From contig JBAXIO010000027.1 of NCBI GenBank assembly GCA_037138335.1, positions 1 through 42,689 of the forward strand: a stretch of DNA of 42,689 nt, written 5' to 3'. The DNA is from CAIRDP01 sp037138335 (GTDB taxonomy: Bacteria; Bacteroidota; Bacteroidia; Bacteroidales; FEN-979). The position numbers were made by a program, and so were the translations under genes. How positions within the stretch are numbered: position 1 is the stretch's first letter; each line of letters starts with the position of its first letter. The notes beneath the pieces were generated by a model that saw only the letters and a program-made list of their open reading frames with translations, searched no databases and was not told where the DNA came from. Below, one piece after another: positions 1 to 8,537 of the stretch.

Positions 1-80
1 ACTGGATAACTGGATGACTGGATAACTGGATAACTGGATGACTGGATAACTGGATAACTGGATAGCTGGATTACTGGTTA
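1..80. repeat. Octamer tandem array (ACTGGATR)
   Basis: Ten consecutive 8-bp units fill this stretch: seven read ACTGGATA or ACTGGATG in strict register from base 1, followed by one more ACTGGATA, then GCTGGATT and ACTGGTTA as the array decays. There are no indels. It begins at the window edge, so it may extend further left. It lies 27 bases beyond the stop codon of the minus-strand Rieske gene. The same unit recurs in direct orientation after thiF and in reverse orientation at 37095. It does not code for a plausible protein and has no spacer structure. Confidence 0.95.
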
Positions 81-107
81 TCGCAGCGGAGCTGCTTTTC
101 CAGACAT

Positions 108-1118
108 CTATTTATCCTGCATCTTTTTCCCATCTTTCAGATTCTCCCTCATCTTCCTGTAAAGTATGATCGGATGGTCGCCGGCAATCAGGTGCTCATC
201 CATTTTGAGCGAGGTGGCCTGGGGCTGGTGTGTTTCCACAACCCTGCGGTCCTGGCCAAGTACAATGATGTTGAACAGCTTTGTTACAAGAAAATACAGA
301 TCCCTGAGAAGGGGAAGTTTAACCATTTTCTGGAAAGTTCTCAGGTAGAACAGCGTATGGTTATCATCAATGGGCACAAAAGCCACGATGATCCTCATGG
401 AATCCATGATATGGTTCTGCCAGAGGTTGGGGAAAATAAATGTAATGTATGTGCTTTTTTTCGGCGCTTCCTCTATCTGGTCGGGCCTCAGGGGTTTCTG
501 CCCGCGATCCTCTTCGTTTAAGGGCCAGAAAGATATAGAGTTATTGCTGACTTTTGTGTACGGACCGTTCACAACAGGTCCGATCCCCCTGCCTATAGTA
601 GTGTGGTGAATAAATGGCACATGCACTACATCAAGCTGGTTTTCGATAGCCCTGGAATAATGTGCTTTCCAGAGATCAGTGAAACTCGAAGCGACCAGAG
701 AATCATCCAGGTCGTCAAACCATGGAACTTCAGGGAGGCTTTCGTTTGATGGAATTTTAGCAGCTGCCGGATCAGGGGTGTACCAAACATACACAAAGCC
801 ATGGGCTTCCCTTACAGGGTAGGCATTGGCCCTGATATAAGCCGGGGGCTGTGAAGCTTTGCCGTTTGCCGGGATCAGGGTGCACTGTCCGGAGGTATCA
901 TATTCGAAACCGTGAAAAGGGCATTGAAGTCTGTTATCTTTGATTTTTCCCTTGCTTAGCTGGATCCCGCGATGGGGACAGCGGTCGCGGAATACACCGA
1001 GTGTGCCGTTGTTATCTCTCCAAGCTATAATTTTCTCGCCGAACCGCGTAAAGCCTTTAAGCTGGTTTTTCTTTATTTCGCGGGATTCCAGGATGACATA
1101 CCATTGGTTTGGGATCAT
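108..1118 (-). CDS. Rieske [2Fe-2S] non-heme iron oxygenase, alpha-subunit type
   Basis: This 336-residue protein has the layout of ring-hydroxylating oxygenase alpha subunits. An N-terminal Rieske domain carries C47-P-H49-R and C66-P-F-H69, the four [2Fe-2S] ligands. A catalytic domain follows, with N160-Q-L-D163 and H166-x4-H171 matching the mononuclear iron site. Such enzymes use O2 and electrons from a reductase to hydroxylate or demethylate a substrate. No reductase or ferredoxin gene is adjacent, so the substrate and electron donor are unknown. There is no signal peptide, so it is probably cytoplasmic. The start ATG at 1118 gives the family-typical N-terminus (IPNQWYVI). It is divergent from mgsA, and no good minus-strand -7 element was seen. 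The family call is firm and the substrate is not. Confidence 0.88.
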   Translation of the reverse strand: MIPNQWYVILESREIKKNQLKGFTRFGEKIIAWRDNNGTLGVFRDRCPHRGIQLSKGKIKDNRLQCPFHGFEYDTSGQCTLIPANGKASQPPAYIRANAYPVREAHGFVYVWYTPDPAAAKIPSNESLPEVPWFDDLDDSLVASSFTDLWKAHYSRAIENQLDVVHVPFIHHTTIGRGIGPVVNGPYTKVSNNSISFWPLNEEDRGQKPLRPDQIEEAPKKSTYITFIFPNLWQNHIMDSMRIIVAFVPIDDNHTLFYLRTFQKMVKLPLLRDLYFLVTKLFNIIVLGQDRRVVETHQPQATSLKMDEHLIAGDHPIILYRKMRENLKDGKKMQDK

Positions 1119-1169
1119 AAGACTATGTGTATTTAAGGAATCTTTAAAATTAGGGAAATTTACTTATCG

Positions 1170-1177
1170 TATCTTTG
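1170..1177 (+). promoter_or_regulatory. -7 promoter element of mgsA (TATCTTTG)
   Basis: Exact match to the Bacteroidota sigma-ABfr -7 consensus TAnnTTTG, 12 bases before the ATG at 1190. It includes the TTG that would be the longest start of the open frame, so translation should begin downstream of it. Confidence 0.65.
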
Positions 1178-1189
1178 ATTTCTAAAATA

Positions 1190-1726
1190 ATGATTATGGC
1201 TTCACTAAAAAGAAAACGCATAGCCCTTGTGGCCCATGACAATTGCAAGCATGATATCGTGGAATGGGTGGAATGGAACTGGCAGATCCTTATGAACCAT
1301 CAGCTGATCTGCACCGGAACAACCGGAAAGCTGGTAAATGATGCTTTAGTCAGCAAAATGGAACAAAGCGCTGAGGAGACAGAAATGTCATCCGGCGTCA
1401 AAACAGAAAAGAAAAAAATCGTCCCGCCCAAGATCATCAGGCTGAAGTCGGGACCTTTCGGAGGCGACCAGCAATTGGGGGCTATGATATCCGAAGGCCG
1501 TGTTGATATCCTGATCTTCTTCTGGGATCCGATGCAGCCTCATCCACATGATGTGGATGTGAAAGCCCTGCTCAGGATATCGGTGCTGTATAATATTCCC
1601 TCGGCCTGTAACCTTTCCACAGCCGATTATCTCATTTCCTCAACCCTGATGGACGAGGACTACCATCCCAAGGTGAGGGATTATTCTGCGTATATGAACC
1701 GGAGGATACCAGGTGATGATATGTAA
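1190..1726 (+). CDS. mgsA: Methylglyoxal synthase
   Basis: This enzyme converts dihydroxyacetone phosphate to methylglyoxal and phosphate, a bypass of lower glycolysis that relieves sugar-phosphate stress. Visible motifs are ALVAHDNCK near residues 12-20, TGTTG at 42-46, SGPFGGDQQ (carrying the catalytic Asp of the GGDQQ loop), FFWDPM and PHDVDVKALLR. All are standard for MgsA. The protein is 178 residues against about 150 usually. The excess is a Lys/Glu-rich insert of roughly 25 residues between the TGTTG motif and the SGPFGGDQQ loop. A TTG start at 1175 would lie inside the promoter, so ATG 1190 (or 1196) is preferred. It is convergent with the fucosidase gene and is probably monocistronic. 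Confidence 0.93.
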   Translation: MIMASLKRKRIALVAHDNCKHDIVEWVEWNWQILMNHQLICTGTTGKLVNDALVSKMEQSAEETEMSSGVKTEKKKIVPPKIIRLKSGPFGGDQQLGAMISEGRVDILIFFWDPMQPHPHDVDVKALLRISVLYNIPSACNLSTADYLISSTLMDEDYHPKVRDYSAYMNRRIPGDDM

Positions 1727-1789
1727 AGGGATTTTGCCGGCTTCAGTTTACAGGCCTTCTCAAAGTTTATAATGGCTTTCCTGTTGTTT

Positions 1790-3340
1790 TTACCGGGCTC
1801 CCGGAACCAGGCGTTCAGGCAGCGAATATAGCCCGATCTCAGAGATCTCGGGATTATCCCTGGATGCTGTGATCCTTATCCTCACCAATTTTGAAAAAAC
1901 AGAAGGGAACCTCAGCAGCCTTTTGAAGCCGATGGTAGTCCCTGATGCAATGACTTTCCAGGATTTACCTTCGGGTATCTCGGCAACAAAGGATTCAACC
2001 CTTTGTCCGTTCCTGAAATATTCACTGATGCCGAGGCAGTTAAATGAGGAAGCTTGCCTGAGTTCGACAATAAACGAGGCCTGAGTGCTGCCCTTTTTCC
2101 CTGTCCAGTAAGTTCCTGCCTTATTGTCGATCATATTCAGAGGATTGGACTTTGGATTACCGTTTGCCGGAATAATTGCAGCATGCGCAGCAAGGTTTGA
2201 ATTAAAGGCAGAATCGAGGATAGCCCGCATCCCCCTGAGGCTTTTAACGTCATTCTCGTGGATCAGCCCCCGTTTATCGGGAGGGAGGTTAAGCAGCAGG
2301 ACTGAATTCCGGCCTACGGAACTGAAATAAATATCAACCAGTTTGTCAGGGCTTTTAACCAGGGAATCATCATGTTCATGATAGAACCAACCAGGGCGTA
2401 TGGAAACGTCAACTTCCGAAGGATACCAGACCAGATGGGAAGCGTCTTTAATTTTATCCCGGCTTCCAAGATCTTCCTTCATCATATCCCCGGGGGGTAA
2501 AAAAACGCCGTTGCCGGCATCCTGCTGTGAACCGGCTGCAATGTTTTCAGGCAATGACAGAGATAGAGGGACCACGCTCCATTCGGTCTCCCTCCCGTAG
2601 CCCGATTCGGTCCCAACCCATCGTACATCCGGCCCCATAACGGCAATTACCGCTTTGGGCTGAAGTTTTCGAACCATGTTGTAATAAGCGATCCAGTCGT
2701 AAACCTGTTTTTTACCGTTCGGGCCTTCCCCGCAGGCCCCGTCGAACCAGACCTCATCAACCTCCCCGTATTGTGTGAGGACTTCAGTGAGCAGGTTCTC
2801 AAAGTAAGTATTGTATTGTTCCGTTCCGTAGTAATTGGAATGAATATCCCAGGGAGAAACATATACCCCGAATTTAATCCCGTATTCTTTACAGGCCTCG
2901 GAAACCTCTTTCACCAGGTCTCCTTTTCCTTCCCTCCAGGCTGTGTTTTTTACGCTGTAATCGGTGTATTTGCTGGGCCAGTTGCAGAAACCGTCATGGT
3001 GCTTTGCTACCAGTACGGCCAGTTTTGCACCTGTTTCCTTCGCCGTTCTTATCCATTGCCTGGCATCAAGTTGCGTTGGATTGAAAAGGCCTGCTTTGAC
3101 TTCTTTCTTCCCCCATTCAAGATCAGCGAACGTATTGATGCCGAAATGGAAAAACACGGTGAATTCAAGTTCCTGCCATGCAGCCTGGCGTTCAGAAGGC
3201 CTTATATGTGCTGCAAAATTAGCAACAGAATCTGTTGAAAGGTGTTGCGGAATTATGGCCATGCCTGAACCTGGCTGTGCCATTATACAGCTGAATGAAA
3301 CCAGGGAAATTGCCAGGGAAAGAAATTTTTGATATTTCAT
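1790..3340 (-). CDS. Secreted GH29 alpha-L-fucosidase with C-terminal F5/8C-like domain
   Basis: A GH29 glycosidase that should release L-fucose from glycans in the periplasm or at the surface. It begins with a signal peptide (MKYQKFLSLAISLVSFSCIMAQ). The catalytic TIM-barrel region contains FFHFGINTF, KHHDGFCNWPS, GVYVSPWD and VWFDG, with D200 the expected nucleophile. After about residue 390 comes a domain with IDNKAGTYWT and VRIRITAS patterns, resembling the discoidin/F5-8C carbohydrate-binding modules of many Bacteroidota fucosidases. The open frame extends 21 codons further upstream to 3403, but the signal peptide starts at the internal ATG 3340, giving 516 residues. No SusCD pair or other glycosidase is adjacent, so it is not part of a visible polysaccharide utilisation locus. 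The exact linkage specificity is not deducible. Confidence 0.9.
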   Translation of the reverse strand: MKYQKFLSLAISLVSFSCIMAQPGSGMAIIPQHLSTDSVANFAAHIRPSERQAAWQELEFTVFFHFGINTFADLEWGKKEVKAGLFNPTQLDARQWIRTAKETGAKLAVLVAKHHDGFCNWPSKYTDYSVKNTAWREGKGDLVKEVSEACKEYGIKFGVYVSPWDIHSNYYGTEQYNTYFENLLTEVLTQYGEVDEVWFDGACGEGPNGKKQVYDWIAYYNMVRKLQPKAVIAVMGPDVRWVGTESGYGRETEWSVVPLSLSLPENIAAGSQQDAGNGVFLPPGDMMKEDLGSRDKIKDASHLVWYPSEVDVSIRPGWFYHEHDDSLVKSPDKLVDIYFSSVGRNSVLLLNLPPDKRGLIHENDVKSLRGMRAILDSAFNSNLAAHAAIIPANGNPKSNPLNMIDNKAGTYWTGKKGSTQASFIVELRQASSFNCLGISEYFRNGQRVESFVAEIPEGKSWKVIASGTTIGFKRLLRFPSVFSKLVRIRITASRDNPEISEIGLYSLPERLVPGAR

Positions 3341-3463
3341 TGAATAAAGTTTGAAAACCGGCTTCAGCCTTGCAATTTCCGAAAAAACAGGCAGAAGAAG
3401 CAATTTTTATATTTTTTTTATACGCCCGGAATCTTCCTTTCAAAATCCTTATAATTCTGATAG

Positions 3464-3471
3464 CATATTTG
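3464..3471 (+). promoter_or_regulatory. Possible -7 element (CATATTTG) before the kdp-proximal secreted protein
   Basis: One mismatch to TAnnTTTG, ending 22 bases before ATG 3494, a spacing like that of the better promoters in this window. It may also drive kdp, because no promoter motif was found in the 41 bases before kdpA. Confidence 0.3.
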
Positions 3472-3493
3472 CAGCGTTTTAAAACTGTGCACA

Positions 3494-4129
3494 ATGAAGA
3501 CAGCCATTCTTGGTATTCCTTTTTTACTTGTCAGCTGGATCGCTGAGCTGAATGCACAGGTGACAATTGACGGTATTTATTTATCGGCAAATGATTTTAT
3601 AAACCATAAACTTTCTTTTAAAAATAGCAAGGCAGGGAACACATATCAACTTTGTGCCGACGAGCAGATGAACTCTTCCTGCATTAAAATCCTGGCAGGC
3701 AACGATATGATCAGGCTGAAAAAGGATTCAATCTTCGGGTACAGGAACAACAAACATAATTCATTTCGCTTTTATAAGAAAACTGCGTATGAAATCCTGA
3801 ATCCCTCTGAACCCATCCTGATATATTGCAGCACCCCATCCACAACTACGGCAACTTCTTATTCTGAGAAGATTTATTATTTCAGTCTAAAGCCATTCTC
3901 ACCGGTTTATCCGCTCACAATGAGGAACCTGGAACTTGTTTTCAATAAAGATGACCGGTTTAAGAAACTCCTGGAGGCTTATTTTCATTCTGATGATGAA
4001 CTTTCAGTGTTTGACAGCGTTCATAAAATGTATTTCCTGAACCGCATTCATGACGAAAGCAAGCTTGAATCCACAGAGTATGATGAGAGGATAAATGAGT
4101 ACAAGAGCAAGTGCGGTATTTTTTATTAA
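3494..4129 (+). CDS. Secreted protein of unknown function upstream of kdp
   Basis: A 211-residue protein with an N-terminal signal peptide ending around LNAQ (residues 18-22), so probably periplasmic or exported. The mature part starts VTIDGIYLSANDF and has no motif I recognise. It has alternating beta-type sequence, several Lys/Asp/Glu-rich stretches and Cys residues at positions near 53, 62, 111 and 207. No membrane segment follows the signal peptide. It ends 41 bases before kdpA on the same strand, so co-transcription with the potassium pump is possible. A role in potassium sensing or in the envelope is only a guess from position. The small Kdp subunit KdpF is not encoded here or in the gap. 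Confidence 0.75.
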   Translation: MKTAILGIPFLLVSWIAELNAQVTIDGIYLSANDFINHKLSFKNSKAGNTYQLCADEQMNSSCIKILAGNDMIRLKKDSIFGYRNNKHNSFRFYKKTAYEILNPSEPILIYCSTPSTTTATSYSEKIYYFSLKPFSPVYPLTMRNLELVFNKDDRFKKLLEAYFHSDDELSVFDSVHKMYFLNRIHDESKLESTEYDERINEYKSKCGIFY

Positions 4130-4170
4130 TCGGGGAACCCTATCCTCATCATTTTCTTTTTTTTCACGGC

Positions 4171-5862
4171 ATGACAACACAAGACTTCATACAGCTGGTT
4201 TTTTTCTTTGTATTATTGATTGGATTGACGCCGGTCCTGGGGAATTATATGTACAAGGTATTCTCAGGGAAAAAGCATATAATGCTGCCTTTTTTAGGAT
4301 GGCTTGAAAAATTAACCTACAGGGTTTCGGGAGTTAATCCTGATGAAGAAACAAACTGGAAGACTTATACTTTCGCATTGCTCGTATTCAGTCTCACCGG
4401 GTTTGTTTTCGCATTCCTGGTTCAGCTCATCCAGTCGTGGTTACCCTTAAACCCGGAGCATCTTGCGGGTGTTTCCTGGCATCTTTCGTTCAACACGGCA
4501 GTAAGTTTCATGACAAACACGAACTGGCAATCCTATGCCGGTGAAACCACGCTAAGCTACTTTGTGCAGATGACCGTGCTTGCGGTTCAGAATTTTGTCA
4601 GCGCCTCCGCCGGAATTGCGGTTTTGCTGGCAGTTATCCGGGGCCTTGCCGGTAAAAGCACTGATAAGCTTGGTAATTTCTGGACCGACCTTACACGTAT
4701 CACAATTTATGTGCTGTTACCGCTTTCGATCATCCTGGCCGTTATACTGGTCGGGCAGGGAGTGGTGCAGAACTTTAAACATTATGAGACTGTTCAGTCC
4801 CTGAACGGTTTGAAGCAGATTATTCCGATGGGGCCGGCGGCATCCCAGATAGGCATTAAACAACTTGGGACGAACGGAGGGGGATTCTTCAATGCAAACA
4901 GCGCCCATCCTTTTGAGAACCCCACGCCTTTTAGCAACCTGTTGGAAATGTTATCTATACTGTTGATCCCCGCCGCATTAACTTTTACTTATGGAAAGAT
5001 GGCCGGTTCCAGGAGACAGGGATGGACCATTTTTACCGTTATGCTGATCCTTCTGTTAACCGGATTAATTATTTCGCTTTACGCTGAATACTCGGTAAAT
5101 CCGGTTTTCGGGCATAACCACCTTATGGAAGGTAAGGAAACTCGTTTCGGAATTGTGAATAGCGTACTTTGGTCAGTTTCCACTACAGCTGCATCCAATG
5201 GTTCGGTCAATGCAATGCACGACAGTCTTTCTCCTTTGTCAGGCATGATAGCCATGATCAACATCATGCTTGGCGAGATTGTTTTCGGAGGCGTGGGCTC
5301 CGGATTGTATGGAATGGTGATCTTTATCATCATCACTGTGTTTATTGCAGGACTGATGGTCGGGCGCACTCCCGAATACCTGGGCAAAAAGATTGAGGCC
5401 TTTGAAGTCAGGATGGCCATTATCGCAATACTGCTGCCGAACATCGTGATACTGATCTTTACTGCCTGGGCCTGTGTAAGCCAGGCAGGACTGGCGGGTC
5501 TTAATAATGCCGGGCCTCATGGTTTTTCGGAGATACTGTATGCTTACAGCTCTGTTGCGGGGAATAACGGCAGTGCATTTGCAGGGCTGAATACAAACAC
5601 TGTATTCTATAACCTGACCCTTGGTTTAGGAATGCTGATAGGCAGGTTCGGAGTCATTATCCCGGTCATGGCCATTGCTGGCAGCATGGCCGGGAAGAAG
5701 GTCACCCCGCCTTCCTCAGGGACGTTCCGGACCGACAACTCCCTGTTCATTGGGTTGCTGATAGCGGTGATCCTCATCATTGGAGGGCTGACTCATTTTC
5801 CGGCCCTGGCCCTGGGCCCTGGGGTTGAACATATGCTGTTGAACACCGGGATCACCTTTTAA
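4171..5862 (+). CDS. kdpA: Potassium-transporting ATPase subunit A
   Basis: KdpA is the K+-binding, channel-like membrane subunit of the KdpFABC high-affinity potassium pump. The sequence is strongly hydrophobic, with about ten membrane segments. Four pore-loop (selectivity filter) regions are recognisable: TNTNWQSYAGE, GTNGGGFFNANSAHPFENP, NGSVNAMHDSLSPLSG and SSVAGNNGSAFAGL. The open frame begins at 4111 inside the upstream gene. The ATG at 4171 gives MTTQDFIQLVFFF, the usual KdpA N-terminus, and 563 residues, close to the family length of about 557. kdpB begins 11 bases after the stop. Confidence 0.97.
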   Translation: MTTQDFIQLVFFFVLLIGLTPVLGNYMYKVFSGKKHIMLPFLGWLEKLTYRVSGVNPDEETNWKTYTFALLVFSLTGFVFAFLVQLIQSWLPLNPEHLAGVSWHLSFNTAVSFMTNTNWQSYAGETTLSYFVQMTVLAVQNFVSASAGIAVLLAVIRGLAGKSTDKLGNFWTDLTRITIYVLLPLSIILAVILVGQGVVQNFKHYETVQSLNGLKQIIPMGPAASQIGIKQLGTNGGGFFNANSAHPFENPTPFSNLLEMLSILLIPAALTFTYGKMAGSRRQGWTIFTVMLILLLTGLIISLYAEYSVNPVFGHNHLMEGKETRFGIVNSVLWSVSTTAASNGSVNAMHDSLSPLSGMIAMINIMLGEIVFGGVGSGLYGMVIFIIITVFIAGLMVGRTPEYLGKKIEAFEVRMAIIAILLPNIVILIFTAWACVSQAGLAGLNNAGPHGFSEILYAYSSVAGNNGSAFAGLNTNTVFYNLTLGLGMLIGRFGVIIPVMAIAGSMAGKKVTPPSSGTFRTDNSLFIGLLIAVILIIGGLTHFPALALGPGVEHMLLNTGITF

Positions 5863-5873
5863 TTTCTACGAGA

Positions 5874-7952
5874 ATGAGTACAAAATTAAATACTGCGCTT
5901 TTCAATAAAAGGATATTGGTCCAGGCTGCAAAGGAGAGTGTGATCAAATTAAACCCGGCCCTGCAGATCAAAAATCCGGTCATCTTCATAGTTTGCATCG
6001 GTTCGGTACTTACTACAATAATTGTTATTGCCGGAATTTTTCAGGGAAACTTCTCTTCATTCAACCTTCAGATCGCAATCTGGCTTTGGTTTACCGTGCT
6101 GTTTGCCAATTTTGCGGAAGCTGTTGCGGAAGGCAGGGGGAAAGCCCAGGCTGAGAGTCTCAGGAAAAACCGGACACAGACGATTGCGCGAAAGATTGTC
6201 GGCAAACAGGAGCTTACAGTTAATGCAACCGAACTAAGAAAAGGTGATGTGGTAAGATGCCTGGCAGGGGATGTAATTCCCTCCGACGGGGAAGTCATTG
6301 AAGGAATTGCAAGCGTCGACGAGTCGGCAATTACAGGTGAATCTGCGCCTGTTATAAGGGAAAGCGGCGGGGACCGTTCTGCGGTAACAGGAGGAACAAG
6401 GGTTATCAGCGACTGGATACTTATCAGTATTACAACAGAACCGGGTAACACATTTATTGACCGCATGATCGCCCTGGTTGAAGGTGCAAAACGGCTGAAA
6501 ACACCAAATGAAATTGCGCTGAGTATTCTTCTTTCAGGACTGACCATTATTTTTCTTCTTGTTGTTGTCACTCTCCCGGCATTCTTCAGCTACAGCCTTT
6601 CTGCATCAGGATTGCCCCTCTCGCAAAACCTGACGATCCCCGTTCTGATCGCGCTTCTCGTGTGCCTGATTCCTACTACTATCGGCGGGTTACTAAGTGC
6701 CATTGGGATCAGCGGGATGGACCGGCTGATACAACGCAATGTTATTGCCACAAGCGGGAAGGCCATTGAAGCCGCAGGCGATGTGGACGTTCTGCTGCTT
6801 GATAAAACAGGGACAATAACCCTGGGTAACAGGATGGCGACTGATTTTATTCCTGCCGAAGGGGTCAGTGCAGAAGAACTCGCAGATGCAGCCCAGCTTT
6901 CGTCATTGTCGGATGAAACACCCGAAGGGCGATCAATTGTCGTTCTTGCAAAGGAAAAATTCAATATCCGCGGTCGCGAGGTCCACCAGCTTAATGCGAC
7001 TTTCATCCCGTTTACTGCTCAGTCAAGGATGAGTGGTGTCGACCTGAAAACCGACGACAGGGAAATTCATATGATCCGTAAGGGTTCGTCGGATGCCATC
7101 CGCACATTTATCCAGAATAATAACGGTTTCTATCCACAGGAAATACAGAACATAGTATCAGAACTTGCGAGGCAGGGAGCAACTCCTTTAGTCGTGGCTG
7201 TAAATAAAAAAGTTTTAGGGGTCATCCACCTTAAGGATATTGTCAAAGGTGGTATCAAACACCGTTTTGCCGAATTACGGAAAATGGGCATTAAAACCAT
7301 CATGATCACCGGGGATAATCCTCTTACTGCCGCTGCAATAGCGGCTGAGGCAGGAGTGGACGATTTCATGGCAGAGGCAAAGCCGGAAGATAAATTGAAA
7401 CGGATACGCGATGAACAGGCCGGCGGCCATCTGGTGGGGATGATAGGCGACGGCACCAACGATGCCCCGGCCCTCGCGCAGGCCGATGTTGGACTGGCGA
7501 TGAATACCGGCACGCAGGCAGCCCGTGAAGCAGGTAATATGGTCGATCTCGACAGCAATCCTACCAAACTGATTGAAGTGGTTGAGGTGGGCAAGCAACT
7601 GCTTATGACCAGGGGATCCCTTACAACCTTTAGCATTGCCAATGACGTTGCAAAGTATTTTGCAATCATACCCGCGATTGCCATCTCGCTTTATGCAGGG
7701 AAAACAGGAACAGGCCCACTTTCGGCCTTAAACATTATGAATCTCGGTTCTCCCCAGAGTGCAATCCTGAGTGCGATTATCTTCAATGCAATTATTATTA
7801 TCCTTTTAATCCCGCTGGCACTGAAGGGTGTGCGTTATAAACCGGTTTCCGCCTCGGCCGCTCTGCTAAGGAACCTTATGATATTTGGCCTGGGTGGTAT
7901 TATTGCTCCTTTTATTGGAATAAAACTCATTGATATTCTGATCAACCTGTAA
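5874..7952 (+). CDS. kdpB: Potassium-transporting P-type ATPase subunit B
   Basis: The ATP-hydrolysing subunit of the Kdp pump (692 residues). It shows the actuator motif TGES at 154-157, the phosphorylation motif DKTGT with D310 as the phosphorylated Asp, TGDNPLTAAAIA and the hinge motif GDGTNDAPALAQADVG. Membrane helices flank these as in other P-type ATPases, and the membrane motif IPTTIGGLLSAIG sits just before the P domain. The TGES serine is retained, the residue that is inhibited by phosphorylation in E. coli. No truncation or frameshift is seen. It follows kdpA directly and precedes kdpC by 12 bases. Confidence 0.98.
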   Translation: MSTKLNTALFNKRILVQAAKESVIKLNPALQIKNPVIFIVCIGSVLTTIIVIAGIFQGNFSSFNLQIAIWLWFTVLFANFAEAVAEGRGKAQAESLRKNRTQTIARKIVGKQELTVNATELRKGDVVRCLAGDVIPSDGEVIEGIASVDESAITGESAPVIRESGGDRSAVTGGTRVISDWILISITTEPGNTFIDRMIALVEGAKRLKTPNEIALSILLSGLTIIFLLVVVTLPAFFSYSLSASGLPLSQNLTIPVLIALLVCLIPTTIGGLLSAIGISGMDRLIQRNVIATSGKAIEAAGDVDVLLLDKTGTITLGNRMATDFIPAEGVSAEELADAAQLSSLSDETPEGRSIVVLAKEKFNIRGREVHQLNATFIPFTAQSRMSGVDLKTDDREIHMIRKGSSDAIRTFIQNNNGFYPQEIQNIVSELARQGATPLVVAVNKKVLGVIHLKDIVKGGIKHRFAELRKMGIKTIMITGDNPLTAAAIAAEAGVDDFMAEAKPEDKLKRIRDEQAGGHLVGMIGDGTNDAPALAQADVGLAMNTGTQAAREAGNMVDLDSNPTKLIEVVEVGKQLLMTRGSLTTFSIANDVAKYFAIIPAIAISLYAGKTGTGPLSALNIMNLGSPQSAILSAIIFNAIIIILLIPLALKGVRYKPVSASAALLRNLMIFGLGGIIAPFIGIKLIDILINL

Positions 7953-7964
7953 ACAAGCCATTGG

Positions 7965-8537
7965 ATGAAAACGCTGATGATATCCCTGAAAATATTTCTT
8001 TTTTTTACCATCCTGACAGGTGTCGTTTATCCCCTTGTTGTAACAGGAATTGCCCAGCTCGTTTTTCCTGCAAAAGCAAATGGCAGCCTGATCCTCAGTG
8101 GAGGCAGGGTAATCGGGAGTGAACTGATAGGTCAGCAGTTTAACAGCCTGGTATATTTCACTTCGCGGCCATCTGCTGTTTCCTACTACCCCCTGCCGTC
8201 GGGAGGCTCAAATCTCGGGTTGACCAATGTGAAACTGAAAAAGTTTGCAGACTCCTGCAGAACGAGGTTCCTGGAATTCAACCATCTTGACAGCCTGACC
8301 TTGATTCCCGCCGAAATGATCTTTGCATCGGCAAGCGGACTCGATCCCCATATTTCGCCGGCAGCAGCATTGCTTATGGCCGAAAGGGTTGCAATGGCAC
8401 GCAATTTCAGCAAGACTCAGAAATTACAGCTTGAAAAATGCATACACCAGCTTACCGAGCCTCCCCAGTTTCTATTTCTTGGTGAAGAAAGGATAAACGT
8501 TTTATTGCTTAATTTAGCTACAGATAAAATCAAATGA
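7965..8537 (+). CDS. kdpC: Potassium-transporting ATPase subunit C
   Basis: The single-span KdpC subunit (190 residues) that stabilises the KdpAB complex and supports ATP binding. One N-terminal membrane segment lies at about residues 7-30. Family motifs follow: IGQQFNSLVYFTSRPSA, PLPSGGSNLGLTN and ASASGLDPHISPAAA. The stop codon overlaps the ATG of kdpD in an ATGA arrangement, indicating translational coupling of pump and sensor. Confidence 0.96.
   Translation: MKTLMISLKIFLFFTILTGVVYPLVVTGIAQLVFPAKANGSLILSGGRVIGSELIGQQFNSLVYFTSRPSAVSYYPLPSGGSNLGLTNVKLKKFADSCRTRFLEFNHLDSLTLIPAEMIFASASGLDPHISPAAALLMAERVAMARNFSKTQKLQLEKCIHQLTEPPQFLFLGEERINVLLLNLATDKIK

Noticed and set aside
4111..4170. Longer kdpA start, or a kdpF peptide upstream of kdpA
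   Set aside because: The extra 20 residues overlap the upstream gene and do not resemble KdpA or the hydrophobic 29-residue KdpF.
4130..4170. Riboswitch or c-di-AMP leader before kdpA
   Set aside because: The gap is only 41 bases, too short for the known ydaO-type element, and shows no matching structure.
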